A stretch of DNA of 54,416 bases from assembly GCA_003244055.1 (NCBI GenBank), contig QHBZ01000195.1:1-54416 (forward strand), in the 5' to 3' direction. The notes under the pieces were generated by a model. The model had not been told where the DNA came from. It saw only the letters and a list, made by a program, of their open reading frames with translations, and did no database searches. Numbering within the stretch: the first letter of the stretch is position 1; the number at the start of each line of letters is the position of its first letter. This stretch comes from Pseudonocardiales bacterium. GTDB taxonomy: Bacteria; Actinomycetota; Actinomycetes; Mycobacteriales; Pseudonocardiaceae. The translations under genes and the position numbers were made by a program. Of the stretch, positions 35,615-44,289 are shown in pieces.

Positions 35615-36364
35615 ATGCGTGCGCTGCGAATAGCCGGCCTAGGGACCGACGGCCGCACGATCATCCTGGAGACGACGCCGCCGCGGCCGGGCGACCAGTT
35701 CACCCTGGTGGTGGACGACACTCTGCACGCCGCGGTACGAGGTGACCTTCCGCGCGTGGAGCCCACCGAGATCGCGCCGGGCAGCGAGATGCGACCCCGT
35801 GAGATCCAGGCCCGGGTCAGGGCTGGAGCGTCCGTCGAGCAGCTCGCCAGCGCCACCGGCGTGTCCAGCGAGCGGATCGAGCGGTTTGCCTACCCCGTGC
35901 TGTTGGAGCGATCCCGCATGGCGCAGCTGGCTCAGCAGGCCCACCCGGTGCGCGCTGATGGGCCCGATGTGCGCACCCTGGAGCAGGTCGTCACCGACAC
36001 GTTCCGCAGACGTGGTCACGATCTCAGCGCAGTGACCTGGGATTCTTGGCGCGCGGAGGACGGCAAATGGGCCGTTCAGCTGCGTTGGCGGGCTGGCCGG
36101 TCGGAGAACCGGGCGCAATGGACGTTGCACCCCGGCGCGCACGGCGGCACCGTCACCGCGATCGACGACCACGCCACCGACCTGATCGATCCGCAGCCGG
36201 CCGCGCAACTGCGCACGGTTGTGCCAGTGACCGATGAGGCACGCAGAGCGTTGGCGGTCCCTGACGACAGCCCCGCCTGCCCACCCAAACGCCCCCGCAA
36301 GACCCGCGCGTCCATCCCCTCCTGGGACGACGTTCTGCTCGGCGTCCGCTCCCCGCACACCTGA
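35615..36364 (+). CDS. sepH: Septation protein SepH
   Basis: The 249-residue protein has the N-terminal DUF3071 domain (MRALRIAGLGTDGRTIILE through MRPREIQARVRAGASVEQLASATGVSSERIERFAYPVLLERSRMA) with its helix-turn-helix at about residues 65-95, followed by TWDSWRAEDGKWAVQLRWRAG, and a variable tail ending in SIPSWDDVLLGVR. SepH binds FtsZ and promotes its assembly in actinobacteria. The serC-sepH order is conserved. A palindromic terminator-like repeat follows at 36388. Confidence 0.93.
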   Translation: MRALRIAGLGTDGRTIILETTPPRPGDQFTLVVDDTLHAAVRGDLPRVEPTEIAPGSEMRPREIQARVRAGASVEQLASATGVSSERIERFAYPVLLERSRMAQLAQQAHPVRADGPDVRTLEQVVTDTFRRRGHDLSAVTWDSWRAEDGKWAVQLRWRAGRSENRAQWTLHPGAHGGTVTAIDDHATDLIDPQPAAQLRTVVPVTDEARRALAVPDDSPACPPKRPRKTRASIPSWDDVLLGVRSPHT

Positions 36365-36387
36365 CCGCGGCTCCCAGACTGCAGGTC

Positions 36388-36423
36388 TAATTACCGCGTT
36401 CTGCATCCAGAACGCGGTAATTA
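36388..36423 (+). terminator. Perfect 16-bp hairpin after sepH, member of a dispersed repeat family
   Basis: Arms 36388-36403 and 36408-36423 are exact complements around the loop CATC, with core CGCGTTCTG-CATC-CAGAACGCG. It starts 24 nt after the sepH stop. The same core recurs at 36437-36458 (one mismatch), 40140-40204 and 40740-40803, so it is both a likely terminator and a repeat-family copy. Confidence 0.7.
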
Positions 36424-36436
36424 CCATGCGCCAGAC

Positions 36437-36458
36437 CGCGTTCTGCATCCAGGACGCG
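36437..36458. repeat. Second copy of the TTCTGCATCCAG palindromic repeat
   Basis: CGCGTTCTGCATCCAGGACGCG matches the core at 36388-36423 with one mismatch in the arms. It lies upstream of the ABC exporter genes. Confidence 0.7.
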
Positions 36459-36521
36459 ATAGTGCGGTGACCGGAAAATGGGGTGCCCTTAGGGCGGGGT
36501 GTGGTTAGCGTTTGGGGCGCT

Positions 36522-38309
36522 ATGAACCCCCCACAACAATCTTCGCTGGCTGTGCTGCGCCGGCTGGCGCCCTATGCACGGCCGGTGCGCGGGCGGCTGC
36601 TGGGCTCAGGCGCCGCGGCGCTGGGAGCGATGCTGGCTGGGCTGGGTAGCCCGCTGCTGATCCAGCGGATCGTCGACGGCCCGGTCGCTCACCGGGATCG
36701 ATCTTCGCTGCTGCTGCTGTCACTCGGGGTGCTCGCACTCGGGGTGGTCGAGGCCGGGCTGATCTATCTACGCCGAGCGTTGGTGGCTCGTCCGACCACG
36801 GACATCGAGAAGCGGATGCGAGCCGATCTCTACCACCACCTGCAACATCTGCCGGTGGCGTTCCACGACCGCTGGCAGTCCGGGCAGCTGCTGTCCCGTG
36901 CGATCGGCGACCTGAACACAATCCGCCGGTTCGTCGCCTTCTCGGGCCTGTTCCTAGTGGTCAACATGCTGACCGTGCTGGTCGGGATGGGGGTCCTGCT
37001 GACCATCGCACCGGCGCTCGGGATGCTCGCCGTGATCATGGCGATACCGCTGGTGGTGCTGTGCGGGCGCTACGAGCGGCACTACCGGTCGGCCGCTCGG
37101 CGGGCGAAGGACCAGGTGGGAGACCTGGCGACCACGGTCGGGGAAGCCGCCCTGGGCATCCGGGTGCTGAAGTCTTTCGGCCAGGGTCCCCAGGCCACCC
37201 AGTCTTTCCTGGCGCAGGCCCGCGAGCTGCGCCGAACCGAGCTGACCAAGGTGCGCATGCTCGCCACCCTCTGGGCGTTGATCATCGCGCTGCCGGAGCT
37301 CACGCTGGCTGCGATGCTGGCCCTCGGCGGGTATGAGCTGGCGACCGGATCGCTGTCCCTGGGCACCGTCATCGGGGCGGTCACCATCCTGACCTACCTG
37401 CGCTGGCCGCTGGAGTCGCTGGGTTGGTTGCTGGCTGACGCCGGTAACGCGGCCGCGGCGACCAGCCGGTACTGGGAGGTGCGCGACACCGCCGCCGCGG
37501 TGGCCGACCCGCCGCAGCCCCGGGCACCCGCGCAGCCGATTCGCGGCGGGTTACGGCTGGAGGCGGTGCACTTCCGGTTTCCCGGCGCCGCCACCGACGT
37601 GCTGCGCGGGGTCGACCTTGACGTCCGGCCGGGCGAGACGATGGCGCTGGTCGGCGCCACCGGCAGCGGCAAGACCACCCTGGCGGCGCTGGTACCACGG
37701 CTGGCCGATGTCACCAGCGGTCGGATCCTGATCGACGGCGTCGACGTGCGGGACCTGGCGCTGGTCGAGCTGCGCACGATCGTGGCGACCGCCTTCGAGG
37801 ACCCGGTGTTGTTCTCCGCTTCGGTCCGGGAGAACGTGGCACTGGGCGCACCGCAGGCCTCCGATGACGACGTGCGCGGCGCGCTGCGAATCGCCCACGC
37901 CGAGAAGTTCGTCGATGCGCTGCCCTGGGGCCTGGACACCCGGATCGGCGAGCAGGGCTTGACACTGTCCGGGGGGCAACGGCAGCGGCTGGCGCTGGCC
38001 CGCGCGGTGATCGGGGGCGACGCCGGCCGACCGGCGGTGCTCGTGCTCGACGACCCGCTGTCCGCGCTGGACGTCCACACCGAGGCCGAGGTGGAGGCGG
38101 CGCTACGTCGGGTGCTGCGTGGCGTGACTGCGCTGGTGGTGGCCCACCGGCCGTCCACCGTGCAACTCGCCGACCGGGTAGCACTGCTGGCCGGCGGCCG
38201 GATCGAGGCGGTGGGCACCCACTCCGAGCTGCTAGCCGAGGTGCCCGAGTACCGCCGGATCCTGTCCGCTGTCGAAGTAGCGGGGGACCTGTCGGCGGTG
38301 GCTCGATGA
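36522..38309 (+). CDS. ABC exporter half-transporter with a non-canonical catalytic site
   Basis: The start at 36522 (MNPPQQSSLAVLRRL) gives 595 residues. An N-terminal membrane domain of about six helices (residues 20-310) is fused to an ATPase domain. Walker A is VGATGSGKTT, the signature LSGGQRQRLALARAV and Walker B LVLDDPLSALD, in which the catalytic glutamate position is Asp, followed by VAHRPSTV. Substitution of the Walker B glutamate is typical of one partner in heterodimeric exporters. It overlaps the second half-transporter (ATGA at 38306-38309). The exported substrate is unknown. GTG 36483 is an alternative start. Confidence 0.9.
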   Translation: MNPPQQSSLAVLRRLAPYARPVRGRLLGSGAAALGAMLAGLGSPLLIQRIVDGPVAHRDRSSLLLLSLGVLALGVVEAGLIYLRRALVARPTTDIEKRMRADLYHHLQHLPVAFHDRWQSGQLLSRAIGDLNTIRRFVAFSGLFLVVNMLTVLVGMGVLLTIAPALGMLAVIMAIPLVVLCGRYERHYRSAARRAKDQVGDLATTVGEAALGIRVLKSFGQGPQATQSFLAQARELRRTELTKVRMLATLWALIIALPELTLAAMLALGGYELATGSLSLGTVIGAVTILTYLRWPLESLGWLLADAGNAAAATSRYWEVRDTAAAVADPPQPRAPAQPIRGGLRLEAVHFRFPGAATDVLRGVDLDVRPGETMALVGATGSGKTTLAALVPRLADVTSGRILIDGVDVRDLALVELRTIVATAFEDPVLFSASVRENVALGAPQASDDDVRGALRIAHAEKFVDALPWGLDTRIGEQGLTLSGGQRQRLALARAVIGGDAGRPAVLVLDDPLSALDVHTEAEVEAALRRVLRGVTALVVAHRPSTVQLADRVALLAGGRIEAVGTHSELLAEVPEYRRILSAVEVAGDLSAVAR

Positions 38310-40120
38310 CTCAACAGTGGCGGGGCGTCGCCGCCGAGGACCACGACGAGATCGACATCGCCACCGGGTTGCGGCTGGCCACCCGGTCCCGCCGGCTGCT
38401 CGGCTCGCTGCTGCGCCCGCAGCTGCGCCGGATCATCGCCGCGGTGGGGTTGCTCCTCGCCGACCAGGTGGCGCTGCTGGCCGGACCGCTGCTGATCGCT
38501 GTGGCGATCGACCGCGGCATTCCGGCCGCACTCGACGGTCGGCCCGGCCCGCTGATCTGGTGCATCGCCGGCTACGCGGTGACCGGTTTGCTCGACGCGC
38601 TGGCCGTCAGCGCATTTATGCGACAATCCGGGCGGATCGGGCAAGACGTGCTGCTTGATCTGCGCGAGCGGGTGTTCGCGCACGTCCAGCGGCTGTCGTT
38701 GGCCTTTCACGAGCGCTACACATCGGGCCGGGTGATCTCCCGGCTGACCAGCGACCTGGACTCCTTGCAGGAGATGCTGGACACCGGCCTGGACGGGTTG
38801 TTCATCTCGCTGCTGTCAATCGTCGGCATCGGCGCGATGCTGCTGGTGTTGGACGTCCCGCTGGGGCTGGTGGCGCTGGCCGGCTTCGTCCCGCTCGGCC
38901 TGCTTGCCCGCTGGTACCGGCGGCGCTCGCGGCACACCTACCGCGCCACCCGCAGCTGGATCGCCCGGGTGATCGTGCAGTTCGTGGAGACCATGAATGG
39001 GATCCACGCGGTGCAGGCGTTTCGCCGCGAGCGGCGCAATGCCTCAATCATGGACGGGCTGGGCGGCGGCTTCGCCGACGCCGAAACCGAAGCGTTGCGC
39101 CTGGTCGCCCGGTTCACCTCCACTGTGCGGCTGGTCGGTTCGGTGTCGGTGGCGGTGATGTTGCTGCTCGGTGCGTGGCGGGTACTCCAAGGCACCCTCA
39201 CGCTGGGTGTGATGGCGGCATTCGTGCTGTACCTGCGCCGGTTCTACGACCCGCTCGACGAGCTGGCCATGTTCGCCAACTCCTACGCTTCGTCGGCTGC
39301 AGCGCTGGAGAAGATCTCCGGGTTGCTCGACGAGAGCCCGACGGTCGGCGACCCGGTCGCGCCGGTGGCGCTGCCCGTCCCGGTGCGCGGCGAGGTGGTC
39401 TTCGACGGCGTGCACTTCTCCTACAGCGGTCCAGAAATCCTGCCGCGGCTCGATCTCGTGATACCCGCCGGCCAGACTGTCGCGCTGGTCGGCGCGACCG
39501 GGGCGGGCAAGTCGACGGTGGCCAAGTTGCTGGCGCGACTTTACGACCCGGTGGCTGGTGCCGTCCGGCTGGACGGGGTTGACCTGCGCTCGGTGACCGA
39601 CGCCGACCTGCGCCAGGCGGTGGTGATGGTCACCCAGGAGTCGTTCCTGTTCGCCGGCTCGGTGGCCGACAACATCGCGCTGGGGGCCGGCCCTTCGGCG
39701 CCCCGATCGGATGTCGTGGCGGCGGCCCGGGCGGTGGGAGCGCACGAGTTCATCACCGCGCTGCCCGAGGGCTACGACACCGACGTGCGCAAACGCGGCG
39801 CGCGGCTGTCCGCCGGGCAGCGACAACTGGTGTCCTTCGCGCGAGCGTTGCTCGCCGATCCCGCGGTGCTGGTGCTCGACGAGGCCACCTCGTCGCTGGA
39901 CATCCCCTCCGAGCAGGCGGTGCAGGCCGCACTGGCGACCGTGCTCTCCGGCCGCACCGCGCTGATCATCGCCCACCGGCTGTCCACTGTAATGATCGCC
40001 GACCGGGTCCTTGTACTCGCCGACGGCGAGGTGATCGAAGACGGTCCCCCAACCCAGCTGTTGGCCGATACCGGCCCCTTCGCCACCCTCCACACCGCCT
40101 GGCACACCGCACTCGCCTGA
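38306..40120 (+). CDS. ABC exporter half-transporter, catalytic partner
   Basis: The 604-residue protein has a six-helix membrane domain (about residues 35-320, with the coupling motif HERYTSGRVISRLTSDLDSL) and an ATPase domain. Walker A is VGATGAGKST, the signature is degenerate (LSAGQRQLVSFARAL), Walker B is VLVLDEATSSLD with the catalytic Glu, and the switch is IAHRLSTV. Pairing its intact Walker B with the LSGGQ of the upstream protein gives one competent ATP site and one degenerate site. An exporter of lipids, peptides or drugs is likely; no substrate clue is nearby. Confidence 0.92.
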   Translation: MTQQWRGVAAEDHDEIDIATGLRLATRSRRLLGSLLRPQLRRIIAAVGLLLADQVALLAGPLLIAVAIDRGIPAALDGRPGPLIWCIAGYAVTGLLDALAVSAFMRQSGRIGQDVLLDLRERVFAHVQRLSLAFHERYTSGRVISRLTSDLDSLQEMLDTGLDGLFISLLSIVGIGAMLLVLDVPLGLVALAGFVPLGLLARWYRRRSRHTYRATRSWIARVIVQFVETMNGIHAVQAFRRERRNASIMDGLGGGFADAETEALRLVARFTSTVRLVGSVSVAVMLLLGAWRVLQGTLTLGVMAAFVLYLRRFYDPLDELAMFANSYASSAAALEKISGLLDESPTVGDPVAPVALPVPVRGEVVFDGVHFSYSGPEILPRLDLVIPAGQTVALVGATGAGKSTVAKLLARLYDPVAGAVRLDGVDLRSVTDADLRQAVVMVTQESFLFAGSVADNIALGAGPSAPRSDVVAAARAVGAHEFITALPEGYDTDVRKRGARLSAGQRQLVSFARALLADPAVLVLDEATSSLDIPSEQAVQAALATVLSGRTALIIAHRLSTVMIADRVLVLADGEVIEDGPPTQLLADTGPFATLHTAWHTALA

Positions 40121-40139
40121 CCCTTTCACCCCCTTTTCC

Positions 40140-40204
40140 CGCGTTCTGGATGCAGAACTGCGGTTTTCGGGGGTCCTTTTGCAGCAGTCTGCATCCAGAA
40201 CGCG
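40140..40204. repeat. Inverted pair of the TTCTGGATGCAGA repeat, left of the gene remnant
   Basis: CGCGTTCTGGATGCAGA (40140-40156) is matched by its exact complement at 40188-40204, with about 31 nt between. The left arm has one extra A before its inner end compared with the 40740 copy. It lies 19 nt after the ABC exporter stop and can act as a terminator. Confidence 0.75.
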
Positions 40205-40261
40205 GTGCCTACCGGCGGGCTAGGGTGGCGCGCACGGTATCGACCATTCGTTTTGGGTCGG

Positions 40262-40714
40262 CTAGGAGGGGGCCGTGACGAATACGACTTCACAGCCGGC
40301 GGCCTGCACTCGGTTGAGGCGGTCGCGGTCATGGTTCAGCGCCCACAATTGCCCGTTACGCCAGGCTCCGTCGTACTCAACGGCCACCTGCTGTTCGGGA
40401 AAGGCTAGGTCAGCGCAAGAGAGGCGACCCCGGGAGTCCTCGATCCAATACTGCGGCTGGGGGCGTAGGCCGTCGAGCACCAGCCACACTCGCATCCTGG
40501 ACTCGGGGGGAGACTCTTCGCGCGGGTCTGCGAGTTCCTCGGCACAACGGGCCCGGACGATGCCGCGGTCGCGGCGCGCGGACAACACCCTGCGCAGCTC
40601 CCGCAACCGCCTCCGATCCTCGAAACGGGCCAGACAGATCGATCGCACGAATGGTTCTCCCCATGCGCCGCGACCCTGCCGCACCACCCCCAATCCGTCC
40701 AATCCTCCATCCAC
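40262..40714 (-). pseudogene. Fragment of a DUF559 / AbiEi-associated endonuclease-like protein
   Basis: The 150-codon frame contains LADPREESPPESRMRVWLVLDGLRPQPQYWI and CADLAFPEQQVAVEYDGAW, then LNHDRDRLNRVQAAGCEVVFVT. These are the ExxxE and VEYDG-type elements of the vsr-fold nuclease domain in DUF559 proteins, which are common in actinobacteria. Family members are near 300 residues with an N-terminal wHTH region and a longer C-terminal end. Here the N-terminal half is missing and the C-terminus stops right after VFVT. It is boxed between two inverted-repeat copies (40140-40204 and 40740-40803). Confidence 0.6.
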
Positions 40715-40739
40715 AACTTATCCACAACCCGCCGGTGAT

Positions 40740-40803
40740 CGCGTTCTGGATGCAGACTGCTGCAAAGTAGGCGCCTTTTGGCGCAGTCTGCATCCAGAAC
40801 GCG
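40740..40803. repeat. Perfect 21-bp inverted repeat of the TTCTGGATGCAGA family, right of the gene remnant
   Basis: CGCGTTCTGGATGCAGACTGC (40740-40760) returns as its exact complement at 40783-40803 around a 22-nt interior. It is the longest perfect copy of this family in the window. Confidence 0.85.
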
Positions 40804-40844
40804 GTTAGGAGAGGGGAACGCGCGGTCAGGAGAGGAGAAGGCGG

Positions 40845-41138
40845 TTAGCCCAGGAGGGAGAGCAGGAGGGCGATCCAGGTTGCGATGATGCCAGCGGCGG
40901 CGCCGTAGGCTACCCAGCGCCAGATTGGGGTCGTTCTACCCAGCCAGAGCGATGGGGTCAGGCCTGCGGCCAACAGCACGTTCGCCAGCACGACGACCCC
41001 AACGCCGTTGGACGCCAGATCCTGGGACAAGCTGAGCAATGCGACCCCGACGATCGCCGCGGCCACCGCGCTGACGGTGAGGCCGGTCGCCCATGGCGTC
41101 GGCTCGCTGGGCTGCATACCTGCGCGACCGCCGTCCAC
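40845..41138 (-). CDS. DUF2537 membrane protein
   Basis: The 97-residue protein has three membrane helices: WATGLTVSAVAAAIVGVALLSLS, GVGVVVLANVLLAAGLTPSLWL and VAYGAAAGIIATWIALLLSLLG. This matches DUF2537 in size and position; the mycobacterial equivalent is Rv0882, adjacent to a SpoU methylase. GTG 41138 lies 4 nt after the methylase stop, so the two form an operon. An ATG at 41117 is an alternative. Function is unknown. Confidence 0.82.
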   Translation of the reverse strand: MDGGRAGMQPSEPTPWATGLTVSAVAAAIVGVALLSLSQDLASNGVGVVVLANVLLAAGLTPSLWLGRTTPIWRWVAYGAAAGIIATWIALLLSLLG

Positions 41139-41142
41139 GTCA

Positions 41143-41943
41143 TCACTGTAAACGGGCTCGCGCGCTGGCGAAGGCGATCGCGGCGGCGGTGGCGATGTTG
41201 AGCGAGTCCACTCCAGGCGCCATCGGGATGCGCACTGTCAGGTCCGCTGCGGCAAGCGCCTCAGGCGACAGCCCCGGGCCCTCGGCACCCAGCAACCAGG
41301 CCAGCCGGCCGGTGCCCAACCCCGCCTGCGTCAGCGGCACCGCATCCACCGCCGGGGTCAGCGCCGCGACCCGGAAACCGGCCGCCCGTAGCGCCTCGAG
41401 GCCTGCGGGCCAGGGCCGCAGGGGCGCGAACGGAACCCGGAGTACATGCCCCATCGACACCCGCACGCTGCGTCGATACAGCGGGTCGGCACAGCCCGGG
41501 CCGAGCAGAGCCGCGTCCACCCCCAGGGCCGCCGCGTTGCGAAACAGCGCACCCAGGTTCTCGTGGTCGTTGACGCCCTCGAGCACGACGAGGTGGTGTG
41601 ACCGGGCGATCAGTTCGGACACTGACGGCACCGGCGCGCGGTCGGCGGTCGCGAGCACACCGCGGTTGAGGTGGAAGCCGACCACCTGTGCCATGAGTTC
41701 GGCCGACCCCGCGTAGCAGGGCGCCGCGATGTCGGCAGCCAGCTCGGAAACCTTGGCCCGCACGCCGAACAGAGCCCGCGGCGGGTACGGCGAGTCCAGC
41801 AGCCGGCGGACCACGGTGACCCCTTCGGCGATCACCAGACCTCGACCGCCGGGCCGGTCCGGGCGGCGGTCGGCCACGGTGAGATCGCGGAATTCGGCCA
41901 GCCGCGGGTCGTCCACGTCGCGCACCTCGACGATCTCACCCAC
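41143..41943 (-). CDS. TrmH/SpoU-family RNA 2'-O-methyltransferase
   Basis: GTG 41943 (VGEIVEVRDVDDPRLAEFRDL) gives 266 residues. An N-terminal substrate-binding domain (GLVIAEGVTVVRRLLDS) is followed by the SPOUT knot: LEGVNDHENLGALFRNAAALGVDAALL (motif 1), WLLGAEGPGLSPEAL (motif 2) and IPMAPGVDSLNIATAAAIAFA (motif 3), which bind S-adenosylmethionine. It methylates ribose in rRNA or tRNA; the site is unknown. Three 17-bp repeats begin 2 nt upstream of the start and leave no room for a normal ribosome site, so the start is uncertain. Confidence 0.87.
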   Translation of the reverse strand: MGEIVEVRDVDDPRLAEFRDLTVADRRPDRPGGRGLVIAEGVTVVRRLLDSPYPPRALFGVRAKVSELAADIAAPCYAGSAELMAQVVGFHLNRGVLATADRAPVPSVSELIARSHHLVVLEGVNDHENLGALFRNAAALGVDAALLGPGCADPLYRRSVRVSMGHVLRVPFAPLRPWPAGLEALRAAGFRVAALTPAVDAVPLTQAGLGTGRLAWLLGAEGPGLSPEALAAADLTVRIPMAPGVDSLNIATAAAIAFASARARLQ

Positions 41944-41944
41944 A

Positions 41945-41995
41945 CTGGCAGTCTCGCAAACCTGGCAGTCTCGCAAACCTGGCAGTCTCGCAAAG
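41945..41995. repeat. Three 17-bp direct repeats directly upstream of the TrmH-like gene
   Basis: CTGGCAGTCTCGCAAA plus C or G occurs three times without gaps; only the last base of unit 3 differs. The array fills the position of the ribosome site of the minus-strand gene and lies in the divergent region shared with the ligase gene at 42090. Confidence 0.88.
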
Positions 41996-42089
41996 GGCGC
42001 ACCAGCAGCGGACAGACCCACCAGTTCGGTGGCTGGTCACGGGTCGCTGCGCTGTGCCACCGTGAGCGCGCGGGTACCGGGAGGTGGGG

Positions 42090-43586
42090 ATGGGCGAGGG
42101 TGTCCATGATGCGAGCTACACCAAACACGACTTGGCGCGTTACCGGCTCAAGACGCAGCGTTGCTTGGACGCGCTGGGCCAGATGCTCGCCGGGGATCAC
42201 TTTGCCACCGGCCCCGAGCAGATGGGGCTGGAGCTCGAGCTGAATCTCATCGACGACAACGTCGATCCCGCGATGGCCAATCAGGCCGTGCTGGAGTACA
42301 TCGACGATCCGACCTTCCAGACCGAGCTCGGCCAGCACAACATCGAGATCAACGTCGCGCCCCGGCCGTTGGCCGCCGATGAGGCCCTGGAGCTGGAGCG
42401 CGAGCTGCGAGAAGGTCTGAACACCGCCAACGACGCGGCCCGTGCCGCCGGTGCGGGCCTGGTCATGATCGGCATTCTGCCGACGCTGCGCCCCGAGCAC
42501 TTCGATCAGCGATGGATGTCCCGCAAGTCGCGCTACGCCCTGCTCAATGAGCAGATCCTGGCGGCCCGGCGCGAGGACCTCGAGCTCGACATGGAAGGAG
42601 TGCCGCTCGACGGTGGGCAGCCGGAACGGTTGCACTGCGCCACCGACTCGATCCTGCCGGAATCCGGGTGCACGTCGGTGCAGCTGCACCTGCAGATCGC
42701 TCCAGCCGACTTCGCCGCACACTGGAACGCCGCACAGGCGCTGGCCGGAGCCCAGGTTGCGGTGGCCGCGAACTCACCGTTTCTCCTCGGTCAGGCGCTG
42801 TGGCACGAGACCCGGATCCCCTTGTTCGAGCAGGCCACCGACATCCGCCTGCCCGAACTACGCAATCAGGGAGTGCGCCCGAGAGTGTGGTTCGGGGAGC
42901 GTTGGATCACCTCGATTTTCGACCTCTTCGAGGAGAACGTGCGCTACTTCTCACCGTTGCTACCGGAGACCCAGAACGAGGATCCGCTGGCGGTCCTCGC
43001 CGCGGGCGGGACGCCTTCGCTGTCGGAGCTACGCCTGCACAACAGCACGATCTGGCGGTGGAACCGGCCGGTCTATGACGTCGCCGGCGGCGTGCCACAC
43101 CTGCGCATCGAGAACCGGGTGCTGCCCGCTGGGCCGACCGTCATCGACGTACTGGCCAACGCCGCGTTCTTCTTCGGCGCGATGCGCGGGCTCGCCGAGC
43201 TCGACCGGCCGGTGTGGAGCCAGCTGCCGTTCCAGGTGGCCCGGGAGAACCTCTACGCGGGGGCACGGCTGGGCATGGATTCACGCCTGTACTGGCCGGG
43301 CATCGGCTGGGTCCGGCCCGACGAGCTGATGTTGCGCACGCTGTTACCGCTGGCACACCAGGGGCTGCGCAGCTGCGGCATGTCCGACGCCGCCCGGGAG
43401 CGCTACCTCACGGTGATCGAGCGACGCTGCGCGACGCGACGCACCGGCGCCAGCTGGCAGCGTGCGGCCGTACAGACGCTGACCAACCGGGGCGCTGACC
43501 GACCGACCGCGCTGGCCGGCATGCTGCGCGGCTATATCGAGCACATGCATGCCAACCAGCCGGTGCATTCCTGGCCACCGGTCTGA
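42090..43586 (+). CDS. Glutamate-cysteine ligase family protein
   Basis: ATG 42090 follows GGGAGG by about 5 nt; the product is 498 residues. It has the carboxylate-amine ligase fold: EQMGLELELNLID (ATP/metal glutamates), QHNIEINVAPRPL, SVQLHLQIAPADF, WRWNRPVYD and HLRIENRVLPAGPTVIDVLANAAFFFG. It belongs to the bacterial glutamate-cysteine ligase-like group rather than gamma-proteobacterial GshA. Organisms of this group use mycothiol, so the dipeptide formed is unlikely to serve glutathione; the true substrate is open. Confidence 0.84.
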   Translation: MGEGVHDASYTKHDLARYRLKTQRCLDALGQMLAGDHFATGPEQMGLELELNLIDDNVDPAMANQAVLEYIDDPTFQTELGQHNIEINVAPRPLAADEALELERELREGLNTANDAARAAGAGLVMIGILPTLRPEHFDQRWMSRKSRYALLNEQILAARREDLELDMEGVPLDGGQPERLHCATDSILPESGCTSVQLHLQIAPADFAAHWNAAQALAGAQVAVAANSPFLLGQALWHETRIPLFEQATDIRLPELRNQGVRPRVWFGERWITSIFDLFEENVRYFSPLLPETQNEDPLAVLAAGGTPSLSELRLHNSTIWRWNRPVYDVAGGVPHLRIENRVLPAGPTVIDVLANAAFFFGAMRGLAELDRPVWSQLPFQVARENLYAGARLGMDSRLYWPGIGWVRPDELMLRTLLPLAHQGLRSCGMSDAARERYLTVIERRCATRRTGASWQRAAVQTLTNRGADRPTALAGMLRGYIEHMHANQPVHSWPPV

Positions 43587-43598
43587 GAACCCTACAGC

Positions 43599-43637
43599 CG
43601 TCGGGCCCGACCTGAAGTCTCCAGGTCGGGCCCGACG
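43599..43637. terminator. 16-bp hairpin between the convergent ligase and MarR genes
   Basis: Arms 43599-43614 and 43622-43637 pair perfectly around a 7-nt loop, with GTCGGGCCCGACCTG in the left arm. It starts 13 nt after the ligase stop and should terminate that transcript. Confidence 0.7.
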
Positions 43638-43756
43638 TGTCCCAACTGCGTTTGCCAGTACTCCCACCACGAAGCCGGCACGCTCAAGTTAGGCTACCCT
43701 TCCTTAGCTGTCAAGCGCGCTGACGTGAACTCTCAGTCAGCTGAAACGATGGGCCC

Positions 43757-44206
43757 TCAGAGGCTGGCCATCCGGTCGATGATCTCGGCGGCGCGGCACA
43801 GCACGGCCCGCTCGTCGGCAGAGAGTTCGGCCAGCCGGGCGTCCAGCCAGCGCTCCCGAGCACTGACCTCCGCATCGACGTACCGGCGGCCGGTCTCGGT
43901 CAGCGCTACCACGGTCTGCCGCCCGTCGGTCGGGTGCGGGTTGCGCTCGATGAAGCCGCCTTCAGCCAGCGCGGCGATGACCCGAGTCATCGACGGTGGC
44001 TGCACCCGCTCGCGTTCGGCCAGCTCCCGCGGGCTCATCGGGCCGTGCCGATGCAGCGAGGCCATCGCGGAGAGCTGAGTGAGGGTAGCCACCGCCTCGG
44101 CATCGCGCTGCGCCCGTAACCGCCGGTTGAGCCGGACCACGGCGAGCCGAAGCCGGCTGGCCAGCCCCGGCCGGTTGATGTCCGGCGTTTTCCCCACCGT
44201 AGTCAT
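43757..44206 (-). CDS. MarR family transcriptional regulator
   Basis: ATG 44206 (MTTVGKTPDINRP) gives 149 residues. The winged helix is clear: SAMASLHRHGPMSPRELAERERVQPPSMTRVIAALAEGGFIERNPHPTDGRQTVVALTETG (about residues 45-105), flanked by dimerisation helices. It corresponds by position to mycobacterial Rv0880. It is divergent from the DUF2530 gene, whose promoter region of about 80 bp it may share and control. Confidence 0.9.
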   Translation of the reverse strand: MTTVGKTPDINRPGLASRLRLAVVRLNRRLRAQRDAEAVATLTQLSAMASLHRHGPMSPRELAERERVQPPSMTRVIAALAEGGFIERNPHPTDGRQTVVALTETGRRYVDAEVSARERWLDARLAELSADERAVLCRAAEIIDRMASL

Positions 44207-44289
44207 ATCGCCAGAATAGCTAGCCGTATGTAGTCGTGAGGGGGAAACGGTGAGATAACTCTGTTTCCCACTCACAGACACGCGCTAGC

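Noticed and set aside
43689-43708. Sequence resembling an iron box (TTAGGCTACCCTTCCTTAGC)
   Set aside because: It matches the DtxR/IdeR consensus only partly and lies between two convergent gene ends rather than in a promoter.
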